Positions 18,874 through 28,143 are shown, numbered from the stretch's first letter. The stretch is DNA of 64,000 nucleotides from Corynebacterium falsenii (GCF_020099275.1 NZ_CP083646.1:2046001-2110000), one strand, 5' to 3'. Numbers and translations: made by a program. The notes: generated by a model not told the origin, from the sequence alone.

Positions 18874-19188
18874 AGCTCTTGTCCTTCACTCGTGGTCGCT
18901 TCGGGGCGTGCGAACACTTCCCACTCCGCTGTGCATCGGCACTGCAGTCGTTCCACCGCAGGGCTGCAACCGCAGGGTTACATAAGCAATACTCTAACCT
19001 ACTTTGGTTAACATGCACTTACTTATCTTTGTCTGCACTCATATTACGCAGGTGAGGCAGCACTAAGACACCCCTTGTCGCCAATATCTCTCACGACCAT
19101 CCCTCATACGGGTGCAGCACCCAGCGCGCACCCCCAACACACACCCGCGGCAGGCACCCGTGGCAGTCTTAGCACACGCACCGGCGCG
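18874..19188. other. 315-bp intergenic region upstream of feoA
   Basis: This should carry the feo promoter (leftward) and the 3' end of the MFS transcript. An AT-rich block at about 18980-19060 is the likely promoter area. No gene is seen. Confidence 0.6.
18984..19002 (-). promoter_or_regulatory. Possible DtxR-type operator half-site upstream of feoA
   Basis: Read on the minus strand the sequence is GTAGGTTAGAGTATTGCTT. Its left half agrees in eight of nine positions with the DtxR half-site TTAGGTTAG, but the right half does not match the palindrome. Iron control of feo by a DtxR/IdeR-like repressor would be expected; the site itself is weak. Confidence 0.3.
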
Positions 19189-20598
19189 CTAGCTGGGATT
19201 GCGCGACTGAGCACTCCCCCACAGCCCCACCAGCAACACCAGTGCCGCAGGAATCAGCGAGTACGCAAACGCATTTCCCACATCCCCCGCCGCGGCCTGC
19301 GACTGCAGCACCGCGCCGATGACCGCCACGCCGAGCACGGATCCCGTCTGGCGCGTGGTGTTGTACATACCCGAGCCAGCGCCCGCATTTTTCGGCGGCA
19401 GGTCCCTCAGCGTGATCGTGGAATTGGGTGCCCACACGAACGGACTTCCCAAGCCCAGCACCACCATGACGATGGTCACCCACCACGGCTCGAAGCCGGG
19501 GCGCATCACCACCACCAACAGGCCCACGCCCAGCGCCATGAGGCCGAAACCGATCATCGCCAGCGGACGGGGATCCATCCGGTCGGTCAGCCGCCCCACC
19601 ACCGGGGCCAGCAAGCCACCGAGGATCGCCATCGGCATGATCGTCAACGCCGACCCCATCGGGCTCAAGTGGTGCACCTGCTGCAGGTACAGCATCACGG
19701 GCACCATCATGCCGGTGATCGTGAAGCCCATGGTGAAGATGGAGATATTGCCGAACGAGAAATCCCGCCTGTGGAAGAGCTCCAGTGGAATCACCGGATC
19801 GCGGCCGGTGGCGGCGACGGCCTCTTGGCGTCGAATAAAAACAACGATCAAGACGACCGACAGGACAATCAGAGCCCATATGTACCAACTCCAGTCCGCC
19901 CGGGTGCCCTCCTGGATGGCGAAGATGAGGCAGGTCATGGCGGTCATGGACAGGGCGATGGAAACCCCGTCGATGGGCTTCGGCGTGAGCTTGAACCGCG
20001 GCACCCAGCGGGAGACCAGCGCTACAGACACCACGCCGATCGGGACGTTAATGAAGAAAATCCAGTGCCAGCTCGCCACCCTCATGATGAGCCCACCCAG
20101 CAGTGGTCCGGCGAGGTTCGCGATACCCGCCACCGCGCCCCACGCTCCAAGGGCCGAACCGCGGCGCTCGCGGGGGAACACGCGGTTGATCACGCTCATG
20201 GTTTGCGGGACGAGCAGGCTGGCGCCGAGGCCCTGCGTAGCGCGGGCGGTGATGAGCCACCCCACGCCCTGCGATAAACCGCAGGCCAGCGACGACAACG
20301 TGAAGACCACCATACCCCCGATATACAGATTGCGCGGGCCCCACCGATCGCCCATGCGCCCGGTGACCAACAGCGGCACGGCGAAAAACAGCAGGTAGAC
20401 GGAGTTAATCCAGATGACCTGGCCGTAGCTGGCGCCGAGGTCGGTCTGCAGATCCGGCATCGCCACCGCCACGATGGTTTGATCCAGCAGGATCATGAAA
20501 AAACCGATGCACAAGGCGAGCAGAGCGCGCCAAGCATCGCCCAGTGGCAGCGGGAGCGCCGGGTAATTCGTACCCTCCGTGGTGCGCGCCCCGCTCAC
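19189..20598 (-). CDS. MFS drug exporter, DHA2 (EmrB/QacA) type
   Basis: 469 residues with about fourteen membrane segments. Marks of the DHA2 family are LDQTIVAVAMPDLQ in helix 1, the loop motif VTGRMGDRWGPRNLY, and motif C-like GAVAGIANLAGPLLGGLI in helix 5. Such proteins export drugs or dyes by proton antiport. The start GTG overlaps the stop of the Nudix gene (GTGA), so the two genes are translationally coupled. The substrate is not known. Confidence 0.9.
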   Translation of the reverse strand: MSGARTTEGTNYPALPLPLGDAWRALLALCIGFFMILLDQTIVAVAMPDLQTDLGASYGQVIWINSVYLLFFAVPLLVTGRMGDRWGPRNLYIGGMVVFTLSSLACGLSQGVGWLITARATQGLGASLLVPQTMSVINRVFPRERRGSALGAWGAVAGIANLAGPLLGGLIMRVASWHWIFFINVPIGVVSVALVSRWVPRFKLTPKPIDGVSIALSMTAMTCLIFAIQEGTRADWSWYIWALIVLSVVLIVVFIRRQEAVAATGRDPVIPLELFHRRDFSFGNISIFTMGFTITGMMVPVMLYLQQVHHLSPMGSALTIMPMAILGGLLAPVVGRLTDRMDPRPLAMIGFGLMALGVGLLVVVMRPGFEPWWVTIVMVVLGLGSPFVWAPNSTITLRDLPPKNAGAGSGMYNTTRQTGSVLGVAVIGAVLQSQAAAGDVGNAFAYSLIPAALVLLVGLWGSAQSRNPS

Positions 20599-21269
20599 TG
20601 CAGCTGGTCCAATAGCTGATCCATTGCCTCACGGATCTCCGGCAGGCTGGCAGCAAACTCGGGCATGAGCGGGAGCTTCTCCAGCTCGTCGAGCGGCCAC
20701 CATTCCAGCTCCAAGGATTCTGCCGTGGGGTTGAGCTCCAAGGCATGAGTACATGTCGCCAGCACAGTGGTGTACGTCCACTCGGTGATCTCGGGATTGT
20801 TGAACTCCCACCAGTAGCGCGCGCCGAGGCCGAACACGCCGCGGCTGCCGTGGTCCGGGTGGATCACGGGATTGTCCTGCAGCGCGGTGACGGGATCGCC
20901 GGTGCGTTCCACGATCCGGTCAATGTGCTCGAACATGGGCATTTCTTCGGGCAACACTGGGCGGCGGCATTTCGTCTCCGAGACCGGTTGCCGGGCTGTG
21001 ATGAGCTCGCTGAGGATTGTCACATCCGACGCCACCACGCCCGTTTCTTCCCACGTTTCGCGCAGGGCCCCTTCAGCGGGTGTCTCGCCCACGTCGATTG
21101 CACCGCCGGGCAAGGCCCACGTTCCTCCCCTATTGGTCCACTTGGCGCGGTGTTGCATGAGCACGCGCCGGTCGGGTGTCAGCAGGAATAATCCAGCTGC
21201 CCCCAGTGTGCCCCAGCGGCGTGAGCCGTCGGGGGAAATGGCCCATCCATCACCCGTGAACATATCCAT
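20595..21269 (-). CDS. Nudix hydrolase
   Basis: 224 residues from ATG 21267-21269 (MDMFTGDGWAISP). The Nudix box GGAIDVGETPAEGALRETWEETGV is complete, including the REXXEE core, so it should hydrolyse a nucleoside diphosphate linked compound with Mg2+. An insertion of about 65 residues (ARQPVSETKCRRP ... FGLGARYWWEF) separates the box from the C-terminal strands. The longer open frame to 21383 lies in repeat-rich sequence and was not used. It is upstream of and coupled to the MFS exporter, although a shared role is not obvious. Confidence 0.87.
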   Translation of the reverse strand: MDMFTGDGWAISPDGSRRWGTLGAAGLFLLTPDRRVLMQHRAKWTNRGGTWALPGGAIDVGETPAEGALRETWEETGVVASDVTILSELITARQPVSETKCRRPVLPEEMPMFEHIDRIVERTGDPVTALQDNPVIHPDHGSRGVFGLGARYWWEFNNPEITEWTYTTVLATCTHALELNPTAESLELEWWPLDELEKLPLMPEFAASLPEIREAMDQLLDQLQ

Positions 21270-21350
21270 GCGCCCCACCCTACTCGCGCGTGAGACGCCG
21301 ATGGATGCGGGGATGGGCGGGCAGCCCAGTTGCCGCAGCGCTATTGCTCC

Positions 21351-21409
21351 GCGCGACAACTTGGCGCGACTATTGCGCGCCATTACTGCGCGCGACTACT
21401 TGGCGCGAC
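21351..21409. repeat. 20-bp direct repeat spanning the end of gatA
   Basis: GCGCGACAACTTGGCGCGAC (21351-21370) is repeated with one change at 21390-21409. The right copy encodes the last residues and stop codon of gatA; the left copy is intergenic. The sequence between them is also rich in GCGCG and ATTGC, so it is a local duplication of the gatA 3' end. Confidence 0.75.
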
Positions 21410-22901
21410 CCGCCTCAAACGCAGCGCCCACGCGGTACAGGCGATCATCGCCGTGCGCCGGGCCCATGATCTGCAGGCCGGTCGGCAGGTTGGTGTCAGA
21501 AGCCAAGCCACCCGGCACGGACATGCCACACACGCCAGCCAGGTTCAGCGGCAGGGTGAACAGGTCGAACAGGTACATGGACAGCGGATCGTCCACCTTC
21601 TCGCCGAGCTTGAAGGCCGTGGTGGGCGTGGTCGGCGCCACGATGGCGTCCACGGTCTCGTAGGCCTTGGCGAAGTCCTGCGCGATGAGGTTACGCACGC
21701 GCTGTGCTTGCAGGTAGTAGGCGTCGTAGTAGCCCACCGACAGGGCGTAGGTGCCCAGCATGATGCGGCGCTTCACCTCGGGGCCGAAGCCCTCCTCGCG
21801 GGTGATGCTCATGACCTCGTCGGCGGAGTGGGTGCCATCGTCGCCGCGGCGCTGGCCGTAGCGCATGCCGTCGAAGCGGGCGAGGTTGGAGGACACCTCA
21901 CAGGGCAGGATGAGGTAGTAGGCGTTCATGGCGTGGTCGAAGTTCGGGCAGTCGACTTCCACCAGCTCGGCGCCCTGGCTCTTGAGCTGCTCCAGGTTGG
22001 CCTCGTAGGCAGCCAGCACGCCATCCTGCAGCGCATCGTTGTGCTGGAACTGCTTGACCACGCCGAGCTTCATGCCGGTCAGATCGCCGCTGGCACCGGC
22101 CTTGGCGGCCTCCACCACGGGGGCAATGGGGCGGGTCGAGGAGGTGGAATCGTGCGAGTCGTGGCCCGCGATGACCTCGTGCAGCAGCGCGGTGTCCAGC
22201 ACCGTGCGGGCGGTCGGGCCGCCCTGATCCAGGGAGGATGCGCAGGCCACCAGGCCGTAGCGGGAAACAGTGCCGTACGTCGGCTTCACGCCCACGGTGT
22301 TGGTCAGCGCGGCGGGCTGGCGGATGGAACCACCCGTGTCCGTGCCGATCGCCAGCGGCGCCATGCCAGAGGCCAGCGCGGCCGAGGAACCACCGCCGGA
22401 TCCACCCGGGGTGCGCTCCAGGTCCCAGGGGTTCTTGGTGGGGCCGTACGCGGAGTTCTCGGTGGACGAGCCCATGGCGAACTCATCCATGTTGGTCTTG
22501 CCCAAGATCGGGATGCCGGCGGCGCGCAGGCGCAGCGTCACGGTGGCATCGTAGGGGCTCATGTAGCCCTCTAGCATCTTGGAGGCGCAGGTGGTGGGCG
22601 CATCGGTGGTGGTGAACACGTCCTTGAGCGCCAGGGGCACGCCCGCCAGCGGTGAGGTCGGCTGTTCGCCGTTGGCCAACGCGTTGTCCACATTCACGGC
22701 AGCTGCGAGTGCTTCATCGCCACCGACGTGAAGGAACGCGTGAATGTCGGCGTCGATATCCGAAATACGGTCGAGGTGGGCCTGCGTGACTTCCTCGGAA
22801 CTAATCTCGCGGGAGTGGATCTTCTCGGCGAGCTCTGCGGCGGTCCAGGTGGTGAAGTCGGAATCGTCCCTGGCACCAACGAGGTACTTGTTGTCAGACA
22901 T
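21396..22901 (-). CDS. gatA: Aspartyl/glutamyl-tRNA(Asn/Gln) amidotransferase subunit A
   Basis: 501 residues, the amidase-signature subunit. The Ser-cisSer-Lys triad is visible: Lys in [11 protein letters not shown], cis-Ser in [13 protein letters not shown], and the Gly/Ser-rich motif [15 protein letters not shown]. It releases ammonia from glutamine for use by GatB. gatC lies 79 bases upstream on the same strand. The last codons sit in a duplicated 20-bp segment. Confidence 0.97.
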   Translation of the reverse strand: MSDNKYLVGARDDSDFTTWTAAELAEKIHSREISSEEVTQAHLDRISDIDADIHAFLHVGGDEALAAAVNVDNALANGEQPTSPLAGVPLALKDVFTTTDAPTTCASKMLEGYMSPYDATVTLRLRAAGIPILGKTNMDEFAMGSSTENSAYGPTKNPWDLERTPGGSGGGSSAALASGMAPLAIGTDTGGSIRQPAALTNTVGVKPTYGTVSRYGLVACASSLDQGGPTARTVLDTALLHEVIAGHDSHDSTSSTRPIAPVVEAAKAGASGDLTGMKLGVVKQFQHNDALQDGVLAAYEANLEQLKSQGAELVEVDCPNFDHAMNAYYLILPCEVSSNLARFDGMRYGQRRGDDGTHSADEVMSITREEGFGPEVKRRIMLGTYALSVGYYDAYYLQAQRVRNLIAQDFAKAYETVDAIVAPTTPTTAFKLGEKVDDPLSMYLFDLFTLPLNLAGVCGMSVPGGLASDTNLPTGLQIMGPAHGDDRLYRVGAAFEAGRAK

Positions 22902-22980
22902 GTGAGATCTCTCTATGGGTGTTAAACGCTATACGTGTTAAAGCTCAGTGCTACGGCTACGGATGCTGTGTAGAACAACT

Positions 22981-23286
22981 CTATTCGCCGAGGATCTGCG
23001 GAACCTCGAAGCGCTGCTCGGAGCTGCGCGGGGCTTGGTCGAGAGCCTGCTCGGGGGTCAGGCTGGGGATCACCACGTCCTCGCGCATCACAGACACGGC
23101 ACCATCCACGTTCTCCGTGGGATGGCACAGCGGCTTGACGTCGGTCGTGTCGACCTCCCGGATGGCGGCCACGTGGCCGACGATTCCATCAATCTGGACA
23201 GAGTATTCACTCAGTTCTTCTTCGCTTAGGCGCAGGCGTGCTAAGCGGGCCAAGTGGGCAACATCTTCGCGCGAAATCTCAGACAT
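22981..23286 (-). CDS. gatC: Aspartyl/glutamyl-tRNA(Asn/Gln) amidotransferase subunit C
   Basis: 101 residues from ATG 23284-23286 (MSEISREDVAHLARLARL), typical of GatC. The C-terminal half has CHPTENVDGAVSVMREDVV. It is a small belt-like scaffold holding GatA to GatB. A TACAGT box lies seven bases upstream of the ATG, which suggests a leaderless transcript. It is the first gene of the gatC-gatA operon and divergent from the ACT-domain gene. Confidence 0.94.
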   Translation of the reverse strand: MSEISREDVAHLARLARLRLSEEELSEYSVQIDGIVGHVAAIREVDTTDVKPLCHPTENVDGAVSVMREDVVIPSLTPEQALDQAPRSSEQRFEVPQILGE

Positions 23287-23348
23287 GCGTACCACTGTAG
23301 TCGCCCAACTGGACACTGGCGTGCACAGGTATGGCTAGTATCGGTGGC

Positions 23349-24014
23349 ATGTCCTTTCTGATGCGTGTCCGTATGCCCGACGTCCCCGGCTCCCTCGGCT
23401 TACTCGCCATGGCGCTGGGAACCGTCAGTGGCGACATCCGCGGTGTGGATATCGTGGGCAATGATGCCGATGGCACGGTCATCGACGACATCATCGTGAG
23501 CCTGCCCTCGGGTCATCTGCCCGACGCTCTGATCACTGCCACGCAGGAGCTCGACGGTTTTTATGTCGATTCGATCCGGCCGTATTCCGGCACGGTGGAT
23601 CGCCGCGGCCAGGTGCAGATGCTGGCCGGTGTGGCGGAGAAGCGCCGATCGTACAGCGAGGCGCTCGAGATCCTCATGGAGAAGCTGCCGAAGACGATGA
23701 CCGCCGGGTGGGCTGTGGTGCTCGATTCGGATCCCCGGACCCACCGCGTGGCGGCCTCCCCGGCCGCGCCGGAAGATGATGGTGCGGAATACGATGCTCC
23801 CCTGGTGGAGTACGCCCGGGTGCTGCACCCGGAGAAGGATACGTGGATCCCCGAAAACTGGACCGTCATGGACTCTGCCTTAGCGGCGACGCCCATAGGC
23901 AATACGTCCCTCATTCTTGTCATCGGTCGACCAGGGGGCCCGGATTACCTCATCAGCGAGGTGGAGCACTTGCGGCAGTTGGGCACCATCGTGGGCGCGT
24001 TCTTCGAGTGCTGA
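23349..24014 (+). CDS. ACT-domain protein of unknown role
   Basis: 221 residues from ATG 23349 (MSFLMRVRMPDVPGSLGLLAMALG), an ACT-like regulatory domain with the DxPGxL motif for amino-acid binding; a second half (ALEILMEKLPKTMTAGWAVVLDS ... VIGRPGGPDYLISEVEHLRQLGTIVG) is a GAF-like or uncharacterised domain conserved in actinobacteria. ATG 23331 is in frame six codons earlier. It stands divergent from gatC and convergent with ilvA, seven bases from that stop. Function is not established; amino-acid sensing is inferred. Confidence 0.7.
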   Translation: MSFLMRVRMPDVPGSLGLLAMALGTVSGDIRGVDIVGNDADGTVIDDIIVSLPSGHLPDALITATQELDGFYVDSIRPYSGTVDRRGQVQMLAGVAEKRRSYSEALEILMEKLPKTMTAGWAVVLDSDPRTHRVAASPAAPEDDGAEYDAPLVEYARVLHPEKDTWIPENWTVMDSALAATPIGNTSLILVIGRPGGPDYLISEVEHLRQLGTIVGAFFEC

Positions 24015-24020
24015 TTAGAC

Positions 24021-25553
24021 CTAGTTGTTGGTCATGAAGAACTTGTAAGACGGGCTATCGGTGACGTCCGTGGCGTGATAACCAAGTTGCTGCAGGTGGG
24101 ACTGGAACTCAGGGTCGCCCGAGACGTCCTCGAAGGCGGCGAGGATGCGGCCGTAGTCCATGCCGAAGCTGCGGTAGTGGAACGCGGTGACGTTCCAGCG
24201 GGTGCCGAGCACCTCGAGGAAGTGCTGCAGGGCGCCGGGGTGCTCTGGGAATTCGAAGCTGAACGTGGTTTCCTGCACGTCTACGGGCGGTTGGCCGCCG
24301 ATCATGTAGCGGACGTGCTCCTTGGCGACCTCGTCCTCGGAGAGATCCACCACGCCGTATCCTGCGTCCTCGAGGTCGCGGGCGATCTCGCGGCGCTCCT
24401 CGATGCCGTCCTTGAGCTTCACACCCACGAAGATGCGGGCGGGTTCGCCGCTGTTGCGGGTTCCCACGCGGTAGCTGAACTCGGTGACGGATCGGCCGCC
24501 GAGGATGCTGCAGAAGTTGAGGAACGCGCCCTTTTCTTCGGGAATGGTCACGCCGTAGATGCCCTCGCCGCCTTCGCCGAGTTCGGCGCGTTCGGAGACG
24601 TAGCGCAGGGAGTGGAAGTTAACGTTGGCGCCGGAGAGGATGTGCACCAGGGTTTCGCCGTGGATGTCGCGCTCGGCGGCGTAGCGCTTGAGACCAGCCA
24701 AGGCCACCGCGCCGGCGGGTTCGCCGATGGCGCGGGTGTCGTCGAAGATGTCTTTGATGGCCGCGCTGATCTCATCGGAGCTTACGGTGATGACTTCGTC
24801 GAGGAATTCCTGGCAGATGCGGAATGTTTCCTGGCCGATGGTCTTCACGGCCACACCCTCGGCGTAGAGGCTGACGTGGTCGAGGTCCACGGGATGCCCG
24901 GCCTTCAGCGCTGCGGTGAGGCAGGCGGACTCTTCCGGCTCCACGCCCACGACGGTGATGTCGGGGTTGAGTTCCTTAAGCAACACGGCCACGCCCGCGG
25001 CGATTCCGCCACCGCCGACGGGGACGAACACGCGGTCAACGTCCGGTCGGGATTGGAAGATTTCCAGGCCGATGGTGCCCTGGCCGGCGATGACGGCTTC
25101 GTCGTCGAAGGGAGCGACCCACACCATGCCGTCCTTGTCGGACAGTTCCATGGCCTTGGCTTTGGCCTCGTCGAAGTTGCCGCCGTGCAGGAGGACCTCG
25201 CCACCGAATCCGCGGACAGCATCGATCTTGATGCTGGGGGTGGTCACCGGCATGACGATGATGGTGCGAATCCCGAGCTCGCGGCCGGACAGCGCAACAC
25301 CCTGGGCGTGGTTGCCTGCGGAGGCAGCGACGACTCCCCTGGCGCGCTCTTCCTCGCTGAGCTGCGCCATGCGGTTGAAGGCGCCGCGGATCTTGAAGCT
25401 GTGGACGGGCTGGAGGTCTTCGCGCTTGATGAGCACGGTGTTGTCGATGCGCTCGGACAGCCTCTCCATCGTCTCCAATGGGGTGTGAATGGCCGCGCGG
25501 TAGACGGGTGCGGCTACGATCTTCTTGAGGTACTCAGCGCCGGTTACAGACAT
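24021..25553 (-). CDS. ilvA: Threonine ammonia-lyase, biosynthetic
   Basis: 510 residues. The PLP lysine lies in PVHSFKIRGAFNRM (about residue 54), and the glycine loop is VGGGGIAAGVAV. After the catalytic domain (about residues 1-320) come two ACT-like domains (IYGVTIPEEKGAFLNFCSIL and TFSFEFPEHPGALQHFLEVLG), as in the long, isoleucine-inhibited E. coli type, longer than single-domain corynebacterial forms. It deaminates threonine to 2-oxobutyrate, the first step to isoleucine. Confidence 0.94.
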   Translation of the reverse strand: MSVTGAEYLKKIVAAPVYRAAIHTPLETMERLSERIDNTVLIKREDLQPVHSFKIRGAFNRMAQLSEEERARGVVAASAGNHAQGVALSGRELGIRTIIVMPVTTPSIKIDAVRGFGGEVLLHGGNFDEAKAKAMELSDKDGMVWVAPFDDEAVIAGQGTIGLEIFQSRPDVDRVFVPVGGGGIAAGVAVLLKELNPDITVVGVEPEESACLTAALKAGHPVDLDHVSLYAEGVAVKTIGQETFRICQEFLDEVITVSSDEISAAIKDIFDDTRAIGEPAGAVALAGLKRYAAERDIHGETLVHILSGANVNFHSLRYVSERAELGEGGEGIYGVTIPEEKGAFLNFCSILGGRSVTEFSYRVGTRNSGEPARIFVGVKLKDGIEERREIARDLEDAGYGVVDLSEDEVAKEHVRYMIGGQPPVDVQETTFSFEFPEHPGALQHFLEVLGTRWNVTAFHYRSFGMDYGRILAAFEDVSGDPEFQSHLQQLGYHATDVTDSPSYKFFMTNN

Positions 25554-25561
25554 GAGACATC

Positions 25562-25567
25562 ATTATA
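25562..25567 (-). promoter_or_regulatory. TATAAT box of ilvA, probably leaderless
   Basis: A perfect TATAAT on the minus strand ends nine bases before the ilvA ATG (25551-25553), so transcription would start at or next to the A of the start codon. Leaderless messages are common in actinobacteria. The -35 region is not recognisable. Confidence 0.55.
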
Positions 25568-25612
25568 GGCTTCTCGGGCTGTGCTCACCCATCCCCCACC
25601 TGGTAGTGGCCA

Positions 25613-26317
25613 CTACTGCAGCGGCCACGAGGTATTGACGCTGCGGTCCATGCCCTTGTCGTCAAAGTACTGCTGCAACCGGGACTGCGTTTCGTAATGC
25701 CACGTCGATTGCGCCAGCATGAGCTCGTCCGAGATCATCTCCACAAGTTCCGGGAACTGACGGGCGAGTTTCCACGCCACGCGCGCAGCCGCCACGGCAT
25801 CGGCGGTGGCCTCGTGCGCATTTGTCAGCGGCACGCCGTAATGCTCACACACGTTCTCCAGAGTGCGCTTGCCCTTGCGGTACTGGTCCTTGGCGCGGTC
25901 GACCACGAACGGGTCGAAAACCGGACCGTCCACGGTGAAGTTCGGGTCCAGCGTGCGCAAGACGGTGAGGTCGTAGGCAGCGTTGTACACGATCAGCGTG
26001 GCGCCGTTGTCCCAGCCCTCCCGGATCCTCCGGATGGTTTCGGCAAGTACCTCGTCGTGTGGTTGACCGTGCTCGCGGGCGTATTCGGTGGTGATGCCGT
26101 GGACGGCCGCCGCCTCCTTGGGGATCTCCACCCCAGGATCGGCAAGAAGTTCTAGCTCGTCTTTCTGCTTGCCGTTGATCGTTACCATCGCGCTGGTCAC
26201 AATGCGAGCGGTGTGGGGATCGCGACCCGTGGTTTCCAGGTCGAAGCTGAGCATGTGGCTGGGGTTGAAGTGCGGAGCGTAGTTCTGCGAGGTGGCGCCT
26301 GCGGTGCTGTCGTTCAT
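25613..26317 (-). CDS. DEDD-family 3'-5' exonuclease (DnaQ/epsilon-like)
   Basis: 234 residues from ATG 26315-26317 (MNDSTAGATSQ). ExoI is SFDLETTGRDP, ExoII is IVYNAAYDLTVL and ExoIII is NAHEATADAVAA, so all four acidic metal-binding residues are present. The histidine of the DEDDh group is seen in NAHEATAD. Such free-standing epsilon-like proteins act in proofreading or DNA repair. An in-frame codon upstream (26350) adds only 11 residues and was not used. It is a lone gene between ilvA and the divergent membrane-protein gene. Confidence 0.9.
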   Translation of the reverse strand: MNDSTAGATSQNYAPHFNPSHMLSFDLETTGRDPHTARIVTSAMVTINGKQKDELELLADPGVEIPKEAAAVHGITTEYAREHGQPHDEVLAETIRRIREGWDNGATLIVYNAAYDLTVLRTLDPNFTVDGPVFDPFVVDRAKDQYRKGKRTLENVCEHYGVPLTNAHEATADAVAAARVAWKLARQFPELVEMISDELMLAQSTWHYETQSRLQQYFDDKGMDRSVNTSWPLQ

Positions 26318-26464
26318 GGCTCCCACACTATATCGCCGCCCGGACAACACGATCTCCTCCCCGCATGAGAATATCGAACGTGCAGCTCACTACCCGTATC
26401 TCTCGCCCGCACGGCAGCGTTCTCACAGTCAATCCCCACCCCGGCGCGGAGCCGCTCAACCATA

Positions 26465-27010
26465 ATGGACACCATGCCCCGCCGCCGCACACGCCGCTCT
26501 GCTCACGGTCCCACACGCCGCTCTGCTCACGGCCCCACACTCAGCTTCCTGCGCCACCCCCTGCGCCGTCTCCGCGCCAGGGAGCGTGAGCTTGCTGCTC
26601 ATCCGCACCGCACGCGCACCCGCGCCATCGCGGCCCTCGCCCTCGCCGCGATCGCGCTCCTAGGCTGGATGGTGGTGCTCAGCGACACCCTCCACGGCAG
26701 CGCCCAATTTGCCTGGCTCAGCCTCGATTCCCTCGAGCTTCTTCTGCTGTCCGGCAGCGCCATCACCCTCGCCTTTCACAACAATATCGCCCGCTACCTG
26801 CTCATTGCCTTAGGAGTCGTCGTTCTCGGCGACGCCGTAACCGATCTCCTGACCTCCTGGCTCTTCGGAACACGAAGGGACAGCGTCTTTAACGCCCTGA
26901 GCCTCTGGCCCATCGAGATCCCCACCGCACTCGCCTGCCTGGTCGCGGGGATTAGACACGACGCCTTTTTCGGCCGGCGCCGCAGAGCCTCCCGACGTCA
27001 TCTCCGCTGA
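26465..27010 (+). CDS. Small membrane protein of unknown function
   Basis: 181 residues. The first 60 are very basic (RRRTRRSAHGPTRRSAHGPT) and encoded by a 27-bp tandem duplication; after them come four hydrophobic segments (AIAALALAAIALLGWMVVL, LELLLLSGSAITLAFH, IARYLLIALGVVVLGDAVTDLL, PIEIPTALACLVAGI). The family was not recognised. It lies upstream of the ABC / two-component cluster, on the same strand, with a separate operator between, so membership in that regulon is uncertain. ATG 26474 is an alternative start. Confidence 0.65.
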   Translation: MDTMPRRRTRRSAHGPTRRSAHGPTLSFLRHPLRRLRARERELAAHPHRTRTRAIAALALAAIALLGWMVVLSDTLHGSAQFAWLSLDSLELLLLSGSAITLAFHNNIARYLLIALGVVVLGDAVTDLLTSWLFGTRRDSVFNALSLWPIEIPTALACLVAGIRHDAFFGRRRRASRRHLR

Positions 27011-27040
27011 CTCTCCGATTTCCCACAACGAGCCCCATGC

Positions 27041-27078
27041 CCATGACAATTGTCATGGCCAAATGGTGACATTATCCC
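27041..27078 (+). promoter_or_regulatory. Perfect 18-bp palindrome with overlapping promoter of the ABC / two-component operon
   Basis: CCATGACAATTGTCATGG (27041-27058) is its own reverse complement. Its right arm contains TTGTCA (27050-27055), which could serve as -35, and TATCCC (27073-27078) sits 17 bases on as a weak -10. A further half-site GGTGACATTA follows. NarL/DesR-type regulators bind such AT-centred palindromes, and the operon encodes one, so this is probably its operator; it precedes the ABC gene by 57 bases. Confidence 0.55.
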
Positions 27079-27114
27079 TACGTCCTCATCTCCCGGCGCG
27101 CGTGTAATGACCTC

Positions 27115-28143
27115 ATGACACCTCAACACCCCGCCGACACGCCCGCCAACACTCCCCCTTCCCCGCCCCGAGATTCAGCGTCGCACATCGCGACTCTTTC
27201 CGGAATCACCAAAACCTTCCCCACGAGATCCTCCACCGCCCGCACTTCCACCGCCCGCAAATCTAAAGCCCGCGCCCTCACAGCCTTAGACGATGTCTCT
27301 CTCACCATCGCCCCTGGCGAAATCATCGGCCTGCTCGGCCCCAACGGCGCCGGCAAGTCCACCCTCATTGATCTCATCTTGGAGCTGACCACCCCCACGT
27401 CGGGCACCGTGAGCGTCTGCGGCACCTCCCCGCGTCGCGCGATCGCCCATTCCCAGGTCGGCGCCGTCCTGCAGACGGGCGGTTTGCTGCCCGACCTCAC
27501 CATCGAGCAGACGATCCGCCTCATCTCTTCCACCTTCCCTCACCCACAACCACTCGACCAGATCCTGGAACGCGCGGATCTCACCCGCATCCGCAGCCGC
27601 AAAGTCCAAGCATGCTCCGGCGGCGAGCAACAACGCCTCCGATTCGCCCTCGCGCTGATCGGCGCGCCCACGTTCCTCATCCTGGACGAGCCCACCGCCG
27701 GCATGGATCCCGTTGCACGCCGCCACTTTTGGGAGTCCATGAGGGTCCAGGCGAGCCACGGCACCACCATCCTGTTCGCTACCCACTACCTCGAGGAGGC
27801 GCAGGACTTCGCCAGCCGCATCGTCCTCCTCTCCCAGGGCCGCATCCTCGCCGACGGAACCGTGGACGAAATTCGCAATATGACCAGCTCGTACACCATT
27901 CAGGCTCGTTTTTCGCCCGACGCCACCACACCGCCCACCTTCCTGCAGCACATGGACCCGAACGTTTCGGGCTTGGTGTCAGCCGTCGACGAGCTCGGCC
28001 ACGACACGTGGCAGTTCACCACGACGGATTCCGATGCCCTCGCCCGCTACTTGCTCAACCACACGGCGGCACGGGATCTGCGCATTGCCGCCTCCTCGCT
28101 CGATGACGCTTTTGTCACGCTGACCGAATCGAACTCTCGCTAA
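27115..28143 (+). CDS. ABC-2 exporter ATP-binding protein (DesKR-linked)
   Basis: 342 residues. Walker A GPNGAGKST (about residue 79), Q-loop VLQTGGLLPDL, signature ACSGGEQQRLRFAL, Walker B FLILDEPTAGMD and H-loop FATHYLEEA are all intact. The first 25 residues are Pro/Ala-rich, and an Arg/Ser/Thr-rich insertion splits the first strand. The C-terminal 80 residues form the extension seen in drug-exporter ATPases. Start ATG 27115 follows the promoter palindrome. With the next three genes it forms an exporter plus two-component system, the arrangement of antibiotic or membrane-stress responsive exporters (YvfRS-YvfTU type in Bacillus). Confidence 0.9.
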   Translation: MTPQHPADTPANTPPSPPRDSASHIATLSGITKTFPTRSSTARTSTARKSKARALTALDDVSLTIAPGEIIGLLGPNGAGKSTLIDLILELTTPTSGTVSVCGTSPRRAIAHSQVGAVLQTGGLLPDLTIEQTIRLISSTFPHPQPLDQILERADLTRIRSRKVQACSGGEQQRLRFALALIGAPTFLILDEPTAGMDPVARRHFWESMRVQASHGTTILFATHYLEEAQDFASRIVLLSQGRILADGTVDEIRNMTSSYTIQARFSPDATTPPTFLQHMDPNVSGLVSAVDELGHDTWQFTTTDSDALARYLLNHTAARDLRIAASSLDDAFVTLTESNSR

